DNA from: Cellulomonas sp. APG4
GTDB taxonomy: Bacteria > Actinomycetota > Actinomycetes > Actinomycetales > Cellulomonadaceae
Reading direction: 5' to 3'
Assembly: GCF_009996735.1 (NCBI RefSeq)
Contig: NZ_JAACYI010000013.1
Coordinates: 1 to 64,000, forward strand
DNA length: 64,000 nt
Below are positions 1 to 7,976 of this stretch, piece by piece. The stretch's first letter is position 1, and each line of letters begins with the position of its first letter. The notes under the pieces are model-generated. The model made no database searches and was not told the DNA's origin. It worked only from the letters and a program-made list of their open reading frames with translations. The position numbers were made by a program, and so were the translations under genes.

Positions 1-812
1 GTGAACGAGACCATCTCCTGAGCCATGTCCGTGTCACGGATCCGGCTCTCCGACGCGGACAGGTTCTCCACCGCGACGTTGATGTTCTTGATCGTGTGCT
101 CGAACCGGTTCTGGTACGCACCCAGCTGGGCACGCGCCGTCGACACGTTGCCGATCTGGGCGTCGATATACTTGATCGACTCCTGAGCGTTCGCGTGGGT
201 CGACACGTTGAAGCCCGAGGCGGCGATCGTCGCGGTACCGCTGGACACGGTCAGCATCGAGGCCACGGCGTCGACCGAGGCGGCGTTCAGGTCGACGGTG
301 ATCGCGGAGTTGGTGTTGCCGTCGGCACCCACCTGGAAGGCGAGCGCCGTGCCACCCGTGCGGGCGCCTGCAGCGAGTGCCGACCCGGCGTTGCCCTTGA
401 GGAGGGCGGTGCCGTTGAAGTTGGTCGACTCCGCGATCCGGCTCAGCTCCGAGACCAGGCTCGTGGCCTCGGTGGTGATGTTGGCGCGCGCGTCGGCGTT
501 GTTCGAGTCGTTGGCGCCCTGGACGGCGAGGTCACGCACACGCTGCAGGATCGCGTGGACCTCGGTCAGCGCACCCTCGGCGGTCTGCACGACCGAGATG
601 CCGTCCTGGGCGTTGCGGGCGGCGACCTTCAGGCCACCGACCTGCGAGCGCAGACCCTCGGAGATCGCCAGACCAGCGGCGTCGTCCGCGGCCCGGTTGA
701 TCCGGAAGCCCGACGACAGCTTCTCGAGCGACTTGCTCAGGTCGTTCTGCGTGTTGGACAGGTTGCGGTACGAGTTGATCGCCGCGATGTTCTGGTTGAT
801 CGACAGACCCAT
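1..812 (-). CDS. fliC: Flagellin, C-terminus cut by window edge
   Basis: This is the flagellar filament subunit. The protein starts MGLSINQNIAAINSYRNLS, the conserved flagellin D0 N-terminus that forms the filament core coiled coil. It continues with the D1 signatures SSGFRINRAADDAAGLAISE and GISVVQTAEGAL. The last codons visible, near position 1, read ASESRIRDTDMAQEMV, the conserved C-terminal D0 helix, so only a few residues should be missing. About 270 codons are present, and the central variable domain is short. The ATG is preceded by GGAGG at about 821-826. A FliA-type promoter lies 63 bases upstream. The gene for a FliA-type sigma factor is immediately upstream on the same strand. Confidence 0.96.
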   Translation of the reverse strand, partial: MGLSINQNIAAINSYRNLSNTQNDLSKSLEKLSSGFRINRAADDAAGLAISEGLRSQVGGLKVAARNAQDGISVVQTAEGALTEVHAILQRVRDLAVQGANDSNNADARANITTEATSLVSELSRIAESTNFNGTALLKGNAGSALAAGARTGGTALAFQVGADGNTNSAITVDLNAASVDAVASMLTVSSGTATIAASGFNVSTHANAQESIKYIDAQIGNVSTARAQLGAYQNRFEHTIKNINVAVENLSASESRIRDTDMAQEMVSF

Positions 813-874
813 GATGAAGCTCCTCCGTGAGTGGGGTCACTGCGTGCCGCCCATCCATGGGCGAGCCACTGGTC

Positions 875-902
875 CGATCGGCCGCGTGACGTGGAAGCTG
901 AG
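875..902 (-). promoter_or_regulatory. FliA (sigma-28)-type promoter of the flagellin gene
   Basis: On the minus strand the sequence reads CTCAG (898-902), exactly 15 bases, then GCCGATCG (875-882). The FliA/WhiG consensus is TAAA-N15-GCCGATAA, so the -10 element and spacing match well and the -35 only partly. The same layout (TCA, N15, GCCGATC) occurs before flgN. The -10 lies 63 bases from the flagellin start codon. Confidence 0.75.
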
Positions 903-955
903 CAGTTCGGGCGGGCGGGTCGACCGCCGCACCCGAACGGGAGCGGATCCGGGTG

Positions 956-1843
956 TCAGCCCGCGAGCGCGCGTCCGGCCGCCTGGTACGCCTCGATGCC
1001 GTCGTGCTCGCCCACACGCTGCGCGGGCACCTGGGCCAGGGTCGCGGCGGCCGAGGTCTGGGCGGCGCGTGCCGCGACCTGGGCGAAGTAGGCCTGGCGA
1101 CGGCGCTCGGCGACGCCCGAGGGGCGCTCGGCGGCCGGCACCAGCTCGGGGTCCAGGCTCGCGTTCATGCCGTCCTTGAGCAGCGCGAGGGCCTCGGTGC
1201 GCAGCTGGCTGATGCGGGACTGGGTGACGCCCAGCTCGGCGGCCAGCTCGACCACGGGGCGGTCGTGGAAGAAGAGCTCGGTGACCACGTGGCGGAGGCG
1301 CTCGGGCAGCGAGTCGACGCCCGCGCGCAGGTAGGTGAGGCGCTCGTCGGCCAGCACGCGGTCCTCGGGGGTGAGGTCCTCGTCGGCGACGGTCTCGGCA
1401 CCCGAGCCCTCCATGCCGTCCATGCTGAGGACGCGCACGTCGGCGTCGCCGCGCGCGGCGTCCACCTCGTCGGCGCTGACGCCGAGGGCCTCGGCGAGCT
1501 CCTCGCGCGAGGGCACACGGCCCAGCTGCGCGGTGAGCGCGTCGGACACCTCGGTGAACCGGCGGACGCGACGGCGGGCGCCGCGGCTGATCCAGTCCAT
1601 GCCGCGCAGCTCGTCCACGAGCGCGCCGCGGATGCGGACCGCTGCGTAGCGCGCGAACGGCACCCCGGTGCTCGCGTCGTAGGCACGGGCGGCCTGGACG
1701 AGGGCGAGGTAGCCGGCCGAGGCGAGCTCGGCACGCGAGACGTAGGCGGGAACCCGGCCGAGCATGGAGCTCACGTGGTAGCCCACGAGGGCGAGGTTCT
1801 CGACGACGAGGGCGTCGGCGGCGATGCGGTCTGGTGCGGTCAC
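956..1843 (-). CDS. fliA: FliA/WhiG-type alternative sigma factor
   Basis: This is an RNA polymerase sigma factor of about 295 residues, expected to direct transcription of late flagellar genes. Region 2 carries the family hallmark RIRGALVDELRGMDW. A region 3 segment (VPSREELAEALGV) follows, and region 4 has a helix-turn-helix with ELAAELGVTQSRISQLRTEAL. The C-terminus extends about 60 residues beyond region 4 and is Ala/Gln-rich, which is longer than usual for FliA. The chosen start is a GTG with no clear ribosome site, so the start is moderately certain. The gene is divergent from flgN and lies just upstream of flagellin. I see no flgM anti-sigma gene in the window. Confidence 0.9.
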   Translation of the reverse strand: MTAPDRIAADALVVENLALVGYHVSSMLGRVPAYVSRAELASAGYLALVQAARAYDASTGVPFARYAAVRIRGALVDELRGMDWISRGARRRVRRFTEVSDALTAQLGRVPSREELAEALGVSADEVDAARGDADVRVLSMDGMEGSGAETVADEDLTPEDRVLADERLTYLRAGVDSLPERLRHVVTELFFHDRPVVELAAELGVTQSRISQLRTEALALLKDGMNASLDPELVPAAERPSGVAERRRQAYFAQVAARAAQTSAAATLAQVPAQRVGEHDGIEAYQAAGRALAG

Positions 1844-1959
1844 GGAGCAGGTGTCGTCGTCACGGCGACCGGACTTGAGCGGCGCGAGCGGGTGAAGGAT
1901 CGTGGCACCGCGTGTCGGGGGCCCGACGGCGGTGCGGAGTCGGTATGCCTTGACGCGAT

Positions 1960-1983
1960 GTGTCCGATTCCGGATCCGGACAC
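1960..1983. repeat. GTGTCCG inverted repeat in the fliA-flgN intergenic region
   Basis: Arms GTGTCCG (1960-1966) and CGGACAC (1977-1983) are separated by 10 bases containing part of the perfect palindrome CCGGATCCGG. A third GTGTCCG occurs at 1992-1998. The segment sits in the 304-base divergent gap between fliA and flgN. It could be an operator for an unidentified regulator; no factor can be named from the sequence. Confidence 0.4.
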
Positions 1984-2007
1984 ACCGGCACGTGTCCGAC
2001 CTGTACC

Positions 2008-2023
2008 TGTGACTTAGATCACA
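2008..2023. promoter_or_regulatory. Perfect Crp/GlxR-type binding site
   Basis: The sequence TGTGACTTAGATCACA matches TGTGA-N6-TCACA and also the central TA of the actinobacterial GlxR/Crp consensus TGTGANNTANNTCACA. It lies between the divergent fliA and flgN genes, about 48 bases upstream of the -35 of the flgN promoter. A cAMP receptor protein bound here could control the flagellar sigma factor, flgN, or both. The match is seen directly; the regulation is inferred. Confidence 0.75.
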
Positions 2024-2070
2024 TCACCCGCCCGGCGCAGCGCCGCGCGAGAGTTTTCCGCACGGAATCC

Positions 2071-2098
2071 GTCACACGGCGGTGCGACGCGCCGATCA
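2071..2098 (+). promoter_or_regulatory. FliA-type promoter for flgN-flgK-flgL-fliW
   Basis: GTCAC (2071-2075), a 15-base spacer, and GCCGATCA (2091-2098) reproduce the arrangement of the flagellin promoter. The -10 is 50 bases before the flgN start, and no terminator is visible between flgN and fliW. One transcript for the hook-associated genes is therefore likely. Confidence 0.7.
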
Positions 2099-2147
2099 GT
2101 AACCAGACGCGGGACGGCATGGTCCCGGCAGACGAGGAGTGGAGCAG

Positions 2148-2630
2148 ATGAGCCTGAACGAGCTCTCCGGGGTGCTGTGGCGCGAACGCCAGCTCCTCGA
2201 GCTCCTGCTGTTCAAGCTCGAGGAGGAGCAGCTCGTGCTGACCAGCGGTCGCACGCGGTGGCTCGGACACGCGACCCGTGAGGTCGAGAGCGTCCTCGAG
2301 CAGATCCGTACCGCCGAGCTGGGCCGCGCCGTCGAGGCCGACGCCGCCGCCCGCGAGCTCGGCGTCCCCGAGGGCAGCAGCCTCTCGGTGCTCGCGGCGT
2401 CCGCCCCCGCCCCGTGGGACGACCTGCTGCGTGAGCACCACGAGGCCTTCGTGTCCCTGACCGACGAGATCAAGAGCCTCGCCGAGAGCAACCGCGACCT
2501 GCTCGCGACCTCCCACCGTGCGGCTCAGGAGACCCTGATGAGCCTCCAGGACACCGTCCAGACCTACGACCCGCGGGGCACCGCGAGCTCGGCGACCGGC
2601 AGCGTCCAGCTGCTCGACCAGGCCCTGTGA
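2148..2630 (+). CDS. flgN: FlgN-family flagellar export chaperone
   Basis: A 160-residue, mostly helical, acidic protein. Its N-terminus (MSLNELSGVLWRERQLLELL, then LFKLEEEQLVL) fits the FlgN family, which keeps the hook-associated proteins FlgK and FlgL export-competent. The ATG at 2148 follows GAGGAG at 2134-2139; an in-frame GTG at 2139 would overlap that ribosome site and is less likely. flgK starts five bases after the stop, and flgL follows, so chaperone and both clients are encoded together. A FliA-type promoter precedes it. Confidence 0.88.
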   Translation: MSLNELSGVLWRERQLLELLLFKLEEEQLVLTSGRTRWLGHATREVESVLEQIRTAELGRAVEADAAARELGVPEGSSLSVLAASAPAPWDDLLREHHEAFVSLTDEIKSLAESNRDLLATSHRAAQETLMSLQDTVQTYDPRGTASSATGSVQLLDQAL

Positions 2631-2634
2631 TCGC

Positions 2635-4068
2635 ATGAGCAGCTTCGCCGGCCTCTCCACGGCCCTGTCGTCCCTGATCGCCCAGCGCGCCGCGCTCGAG
2701 GTGTCGGGCCAGAACGTCGCGAACGCCAACACCAAGGGCTACACGCGCCAGCGCGCGGACATGTCCGCCGTGCAGGCGCTCTCGGCGCCCTCGATGTTCT
2801 CCTCGGCCCAGGCGGCCGGGAACGGCGTCAAGGTCACCGGGATCACGCGCATGGGCGACGTGTTCCTCGACGCCCGCGTGCGCGCCGAGACCTCGAGCTC
2901 GAGCTTCGCGAAGGCGCAGGCGCAGTCCCTCTCGCGGCTCGAGTCGACCATCGCCGAGCCCTCGGACACCGGTGTGGCGACCCAGCTGCAGAAGTTCTGG
3001 GCCGGCTGGCAGGAGGTCGGCAACCGACCCGACGACGCCGCGGCGCGCAACGTGCTGCTGGGTGACGCCCGGGCGCTCGTCGAGCAGGTCGCGAGCGGCT
3101 ACCGGGCCGTCGAGACGCAGTGGTCGCAGATGCGCACCGAGGCCGACACCCTCGTGGTCGAGGTGAACTCGACCGCGCAGTCGGTCGCCGACTTCAACGA
3201 GCGCATCCGCGCCGTGCTCGTCTCGGGCGGGAGCGCCAACGAGCTCATCGACCAGCGCAACGTGCTGGTCACCAAGCTGTCCGAGCTGGTCGGGGCCCAG
3301 GGCCGCGAGCGCGAGGACGGCACGCTCGACGTGATGGTGGGTGGCAACGCCCTCGTCCGCGGCACCCGCGCCAACCCGATCGAGGTCACCGGCTCGTACA
3401 CCATGGGTGTCGCGATCGACGGCACCAACGGCCAGCAGGTCGCCCTGCAGTGGGTGGGCACCGGCACGGCGCTCCCGCTCGACGGTGGCAAGCTCGCGAG
3501 CCACCTCGCGGACCTCTCCCCGAGCGGGTTGCTCGCGAACGCGGCCGCCTCGTGGAACGGCGTGGCGCAGTCCCTCGCCGACACCGTGAACCCGACGCAC
3601 GCCGCGGGCGCGACGGTCGCCGACCCCACGGTCGCGGCCGGGACCCCCTTCTTCGGCTTCGACGCCGGCCCGCCGGCGCCCCCGGCCGCCCTCGGCCTGC
3701 ACGTGGCGATCACGGACGCGGACGACATCGCCGCCGCCACGCCCGGCCAGGGCGCGCTCGACGGCTCGAACGCCGACGCGATCGCCCGGCTCGCGGACGC
3801 CGTCGGCGGGCCGGACGCGCTCTACCGCGCGTTCGTCGTGCAGATCGGTGTCGACACCCGGGCCGCGACGCAGCGCGCGACGGTCACCGAGGCCTCGCGC
3901 GCGACGGCCGAGAACCTTCAGCTCTCGAACGCCTCGGTCGATCTGGACGAGGAGTCCGTCAACATGCTCGCCTACCAGCGGGCCTACGAGGGCGCGGCCC
4001 GCGTCCTGACGGCCGTCGACGAGATGCTCGACGTGCTGATCAACCGCACCGGCGTCGTGGGGAGGTGA
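2635..4068 (+). CDS. flgK: Flagellar hook-associated protein 1 (FlgK)
   Basis: FlgK forms the first junction ring between hook and filament. The 477-residue protein begins SSFAGLSTALSSLIAQRAAL and contains SGQNVANANTKGYTRQ, the flagellar rod/hook-type N-terminal motif. It ends with VNMLAYQRAYEGAARVLTAVDEMLDVLI, the conserved C-terminal helix of rod, hook and hook-associated proteins. The central part (roughly residues 230-370) is a variable domain rich in Ala and Gly. It lies four bases after flgN and five before flgL. Confidence 0.96.
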   Translation: MSSFAGLSTALSSLIAQRAALEVSGQNVANANTKGYTRQRADMSAVQALSAPSMFSSAQAAGNGVKVTGITRMGDVFLDARVRAETSSSSFAKAQAQSLSRLESTIAEPSDTGVATQLQKFWAGWQEVGNRPDDAAARNVLLGDARALVEQVASGYRAVETQWSQMRTEADTLVVEVNSTAQSVADFNERIRAVLVSGGSANELIDQRNVLVTKLSELVGAQGREREDGTLDVMVGGNALVRGTRANPIEVTGSYTMGVAIDGTNGQQVALQWVGTGTALPLDGGKLASHLADLSPSGLLANAAASWNGVAQSLADTVNPTHAAGATVADPTVAAGTPFFGFDAGPPAPPAALGLHVAITDADDIAAATPGQGALDGSNADAIARLADAVGGPDALYRAFVVQIGVDTRAATQRATVTEASRATAENLQLSNASVDLDEESVNMLAYQRAYEGAARVLTAVDEMLDVLINRTGVVGR

Positions 4069-4073
4069 CCTGA

Positions 4074-4958
4074 GTGATCAACCGCGTGACGCACCAGACG
4101 GTCCAGGCCTCGACCCTGGCGAACCTGCAGCTCAACCTCGGCAAGATGAGCGACCTGCAGGCCAAGCTCTCGGGCGGGAAGAACATCACCCGGCCGTCCG
4201 ACGACCCGGGTGGCACCGCGAGCACCCTGCAGCTGCGGGCCTCGCAGCGCGCCGCCGAGCAGTACTCCCGCAACACCGACGACGCCCTGGGCTGGCTCAC
4301 GACCGTCGACTCGGCGCTCCAGGCCTCGGTCGCCGCCCTGCGCCAGGCCCGCGACCTCACGGTCCGTGGTGCCAACGAGGGTTCGCTCGGCCAGACCTCG
4401 CGCGACGCGATCGCGGTCGAGCTCGAGGGCATCCGGGACGCGATGCTCGCCCAGGCGAACACGACGTACCTGGGCCGCTCGGTCTTCGCCGGCACCTCGA
4501 ACGAGGGCGTGGCGTTCCGGCCCGACTTCACCTGGTCCGGCCAGGCAGGCGCGTCGGTCGAGCGCCGCCTCGCGTCCGACACGACGGTGCGCGCGGACGC
4601 GGACGGCAGCGCCGTCTTCGGCGAGGGCGCGACGTCGGTCTTCGCCCTCATCGACACCATCGCCGCCGATCTGCGCTCGGGCACGAACGTGGGCCCCCGG
4701 CTGAACGAGATCGACGCCCACCTCGAGACGATGCTCGGCGAGCTCGCCGCCGCCGGAACCCGCTACGCGCAGGCCGAGGCCGCGCAGAGTGCGAGCGTGA
4801 AGACCCTCATGGACCTCAAGGGGCAGATCTCCGCGATCGAGGACATCGACCTGGCGGCGACGCTGGTCGACATCCAGTCGCAGGAGGTCGCCTACCAAGC
4901 CGCGCTCGGTGCGACCGCCCGGGTGCTCCAGCCGAGCCTCATGGACTTCCTGCGATGA
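4074..4958 (+). CDS. flgL: Flagellar hook-associated protein 3 (FlgL)
   Basis: FlgL is the second hook-filament junction protein and is related to flagellin. The 294-residue product has the N-terminal helix MINRVTHQTVQASTLANLQ and the segment LSGGKNITRPSDDPGGTAST, typical of FlgL, with flagellin-like helices at the C-terminus (DLAATLVDIQSQEVAYQAAL). The GTG start follows GGAGGTGA, which overlaps the flgK stop region. The last four bases overlap the fliW start (ATGA), indicating translational coupling. Confidence 0.94.
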   Translation: MINRVTHQTVQASTLANLQLNLGKMSDLQAKLSGGKNITRPSDDPGGTASTLQLRASQRAAEQYSRNTDDALGWLTTVDSALQASVAALRQARDLTVRGANEGSLGQTSRDAIAVELEGIRDAMLAQANTTYLGRSVFAGTSNEGVAFRPDFTWSGQAGASVERRLASDTTVRADADGSAVFGEGATSVFALIDTIAADLRSGTNVGPRLNEIDAHLETMLGELAAAGTRYAQAEAAQSASVKTLMDLKGQISAIEDIDLAATLVDIQSQEVAYQAALGATARVLQPSLMDFLR

Positions 4959-5389
4959 GCGTCACGATCTGCGTCGACAGCGAGCCGACGACGTCCGTCC
5001 CCACGACGGCGTCGGACGAGCTCGAGTTCACCTCGCCCCCGCCCGGCATGGCCGACCTGCGTCGCTTCACCCTCACGGCGCTCGACGACACCGGGTTCCT
5101 GTTCGCGCTGCACAGCGTCGAGCGACCCGGCGTGCGGCTGTTCGTCGTCCCCCCGCGGCCCTACTTCCCCGAGTACGCGCCGCGGGTCGACCCCGCCGCG
5201 CTCGCGTCTCTCGCGCTCGACGGCGTCGAGCCCGTCCTGCTCGTCGTGGTGCACCCCGGCCAGGACGGCGAGCCGCCGACGGCGAACCTGCTCGCCCCGA
5301 TCGTCGTCGACCCCACGAGCGGCCGCGCCGTCCAGGTGGTGCTCGACGGCGACGAGTGGCCGCTGCGCGCCCCGATGCGCGCCTCCTGA
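4955..5389 (+). CDS. fliW: Flagellar assembly factor FliW
   Basis: FliW binds flagellin and, in bacteria studied, antagonises the RNA-binding repressor CsrA, so that flagellin translation follows filament export. The 144-residue protein carries the family core (FTLTALDDTGFLFALHSVE) and the diagnostic segment TANLLAPIVVDPTSGRAVQV. Its first 25 residues are Ser/Thr/Pro-rich. The ATG overlaps the flgL stop. The usual partner gene csrA does not follow: only 69 noncoding bases separate fliW from the next gene. Confidence 0.92.
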   Translation: MSVTICVDSEPTTSVPTTASDELEFTSPPPGMADLRRFTLTALDDTGFLFALHSVERPGVRLFVVPPRPYFPEYAPRVDPAALASLALDGVEPVLLVVVHPGQDGEPPTANLLAPIVVDPTSGRAVQVVLDGDEWPLRAPMRAS

Positions 5390-5458
5390 CCCGACCCCAC
5401 CCACCGACCCCACCGGCACGCGGACCGCGGCCGGCCGCCGACCGACCCGGGAGCCCTC

Positions 5459-6760
5459 GTGACCAGCATGCCCCCGCTCACCAGCAGCCCCGTCGGTGCG
5501 CCCGTGCAGCTCGGCGCCCAGTCCGTCCCGGCGACCGCGCAGGCGCCGGACGCCGGCTCGCCGCTCGCGAGCACGCGCTCGACGGTCCACCGCGAGCCCG
5601 TCGCGACGCTCGACGGCCGGATCGTCGGCTACGCGGTGAGCGTGACGGTCGACGCCTCGGCCCCGGTCTCGGCGGACCTGCTGCACGCGCAGTACATGGC
5701 GCTCGACCTGCCGAACATCGTCGCGGACCGCTACGTGTTCCTCCCGGCGACCGAGGCGATGCTCGACGGGTTCCTCCCGCCGCCCGTCGTCCCGGGCCGC
5801 CTGGTGCTCGACCTGCCGCCCGGCTACGAGGACCGCCCGGACGCCGTCGAGCGCGCCGCGGCCCTGCGCGCCCTCGGCGTGCAGCTGACGCTCCTCGACT
5901 ACCGCGGCGAGCCCGCGCAGGAGGCGCTGCTGCCCCACGTCGGGTTCGTCGTGGTGCGCGCCGACGACCCCGAGATGCCGCTGTCGCCCGTGGTGCACCA
6001 CCTGCACGGTCACGGCTGCCGCGTGCTCGCGGCCGACGTCCGCACGTCCGCCCTGGCCGACGAGTGCCGCGCCGCCGGCGTCGACGCGCTGCGCGGCGGT
6101 CACGCCGAGCGCGCGCGTGAGGCGAGCACCCCGCCCCCCGGTGGCTCGGCGCGCGTGCTGCGTGCGGGCGAGCTCCAGTGCCTCGCGGTGATGGACCTGC
6201 TGGGCCGGCCCGAGGTCGACTTCGACGAGGTCTCGCAGGTCATCGACACCGACCCGGTGCTGACCCTGCGCGTGCTGCACCTGGTCAACAGCGGTGCGTT
6301 CGCGCTCAACCACGAGGTCGACACCGTCCAGCGCGCCGTCGTGCTGCTCGGCGCACGCGAGGTCTCGACCCTCGTCTCGGCGCTCCTGCTCGACGCGCGC
6401 CCCGACGCGATGGACAGCCTATGGTTCATCCTGGCGCGGGCGCTCACGTGCGAGGAGCTCGCGGACGACCAGGCCGGCTACACCGTGGGCATGCTCTCGG
6501 CGCTCGCCGAGCAGCTCGGGGTCCCGGCCGCGGCGATCGTCGACAAGGTCGGCGTCTCGCCCACGGTCGCCCAGGCGATCCGCGACGAGGCCGGCCCGCT
6601 CGGCACCGTGCTGTTCGCGGTCCGGTCGCACGAGCGCAACGACTCGGACGGCGTGCTCGCGACGGGCCTCAACCCCGCCGTCGTGTCCTCGACCTACGTG
6701 AGCTGCCTCGGCAACGCCCTCGCGACGGCGCGCGCCGTGACGCGCGGCGACGGGCTCTGA
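5459..6760 (+). CDS. EAL-like/HDOD signalling protein (YuxH/CdgJ type)
   Basis: A 433-residue protein in two parts. Residues about 35-215 resemble an EAL domain, but it appears degenerate: the Glu-Ala-Leu metal-binding signature and most catalytic acidic residues are not visible, so c-di-GMP hydrolysis is unlikely. Residues about 220-410 form an HDOD domain (VIDTDPVLTLRVLHLVNSGA and the following helices), an HD-like output module lacking the catalytic His-Asp pair. Proteins with this build act in motility and c-di-GMP signalling. The GTG start follows GGGAG at about 5449-5453. Position directly after fliW suggests a motility role. Confidence 0.85.
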   Translation: MTSMPPLTSSPVGAPVQLGAQSVPATAQAPDAGSPLASTRSTVHREPVATLDGRIVGYAVSVTVDASAPVSADLLHAQYMALDLPNIVADRYVFLPATEAMLDGFLPPPVVPGRLVLDLPPGYEDRPDAVERAAALRALGVQLTLLDYRGEPAQEALLPHVGFVVVRADDPEMPLSPVVHHLHGHGCRVLAADVRTSALADECRAAGVDALRGGHAERAREASTPPPGGSARVLRAGELQCLAVMDLLGRPEVDFDEVSQVIDTDPVLTLRVLHLVNSGAFALNHEVDTVQRAVVLLGAREVSTLVSALLLDARPDAMDSLWFILARALTCEELADDQAGYTVGMLSALAEQLGVPAAAIVDKVGVSPTVAQAIRDEAGPLGTVLFAVRSHERNDSDGVLATGLNPAVVSSTYVSCLGNALATARAVTRGDGL

Positions 6761-6898
6761 CCCACCGGCCGGCGTCGAGCCGCGCACCACGGGCGTCGTC
6801 GGCCGCGTCGTCGGGGCGGCCTGTGCAGTCACGTGCCCCCGTGTCGGGGCCGGGGGCTAGCCTGCCGACGAACGCCCTCGCGGCAGGACGGAGCGGCC

Positions 6899-7960
6899 AT
6901 GACGCACAGGCACGACGTCGCGCTGATGCGGCTCGTCGCGCAGCGCGTGGTGGGCCCACCCCACGCGACCCCCGAGGACGCCGTCGGGCACCTCCTGGCG
7001 GTGCAGGCGCAGGACCTTCCCGGCTCGATCACGTCGGTCGCGCTCCGGACCTCCGCGCGCTCGTCGGACGCGGTGCGGAGCGCGTTCGACGACGGCCGGA
7101 TCGTGCGGACCTGGCCCATGCGCGGCACCCTGCACACCCTGCGGGCCGAGGACGTGCGCTGGCCCCTCGACCTCCTGGCGGCAGGCCCGATGCGCCAGAT
7201 GGCCCGGCGGCGGGTCGAGCTGGGGCTCGACGACGCGACCCTCGCACGGGCCCGTGACCTGCTGACCGGGGCCCTCGACGACGGCGGTGCCCTCACCCGG
7301 GCGGAGGTGCTCGCGCTCTGGGGCGAGCACGGGATCTCGACGGCGGGTGGGCACGGCTACCACCTGCTGGCCCACCTGGCGCACGTGCAGCTCATCTGCC
7401 TGGGCCCGACCCGCGGCAAGGACCAGGCGTTCGTGCTGGTCGACGCGTGGGCGCCCGGCGCGCGACGGCTCGAGCCCGACGAGGCCCTGGGCGAGCTCGC
7501 ACTGCGCTTCTTCCGCTCGCACGGCCCCGCGACGGTGGCCGACCTCGCACGCTGGTCGGGCCTGCCGAGGGGTGACGTGCGGCGAGGGATCGCTGCCGCG
7601 GGCGACGCGCTCGCGACGCTCGAGGTCGACGGCGTCGACCACCTGCTCGACCCGGAGGTGCCCGACCTCACGGCCCGGTTCAGGGCCGAGGCCCGCGGCG
7701 TGCACCTGCTGCCCGGGTTCGACGAGATCGTCCTCGGCTACGCCGATCGCAGCGCGACCGTGCCGCCCGAGTTCGCGGACGCGATCGTCCCGGGGGGCAA
7801 CGGCGTGTTCCGGCCCACGGTGCTGCACGACGGCGTCGCGGTCGGCACCTGGCGGCGCGGGAAGCGACGCAGCGACCCGCCGGTCACGGTCGAGCCGTTC
7901 ACCGAGCTCGCGCCGGAGGTGGCCGCGGCCGTCGACGAGCGGTTCGCGGCGCTGCCGTAG
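6899..7960 (+). CDS. HTH_42 winged-helix protein, possible AlkZ-like DNA glycosylase
   Basis: A 353-residue protein of the winged-helix DNA-binding (HTH_42) family, which includes the DNA glycosylases AlkZ and YcaQ/AlkX. Near the N-terminus it has HLLAVQAQDLPG, with Gln36 and Gln38 placed like the catalytic Gln-x-Gln of AlkZ. Other family segments are RTWPMRGTLHTLRAED and LLPGFDEIVLGYADRS. AlkZ removes alkylated bases and interstrand crosslinks. Many family members are uncharacterised, so the activity is inferred. The ATG start is chosen over an upstream in-frame codon because the family begins here. It stands alone on the plus strand, facing a minus-strand transporter 16 bases away. Confidence 0.75.
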   Translation: MTHRHDVALMRLVAQRVVGPPHATPEDAVGHLLAVQAQDLPGSITSVALRTSARSSDAVRSAFDDGRIVRTWPMRGTLHTLRAEDVRWPLDLLAAGPMRQMARRRVELGLDDATLARARDLLTGALDDGGALTRAEVLALWGEHGISTAGGHGYHLLAHLAHVQLICLGPTRGKDQAFVLVDAWAPGARRLEPDEALGELALRFFRSHGPATVADLARWSGLPRGDVRRGIAAAGDALATLEVDGVDHLLDPEVPDLTARFRAEARGVHLLPGFDEIVLGYADRSATVPPEFADAIVPGGNGVFRPTVLHDGVAVGTWRRGKRRSDPPVTVEPFTELAPEVAAAVDERFAALP

Positions 7961-7976
7961 CGCCCGCGGGGCGCCC

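Noticed and set aside
7960-7974. Terminator between the winged-helix gene and the transporter
   Set aside because: GCGCCC-GCG-GGGCGC is only six base pairs and overlaps a stop codon, so it is indistinguishable from chance in such GC-rich DNA.
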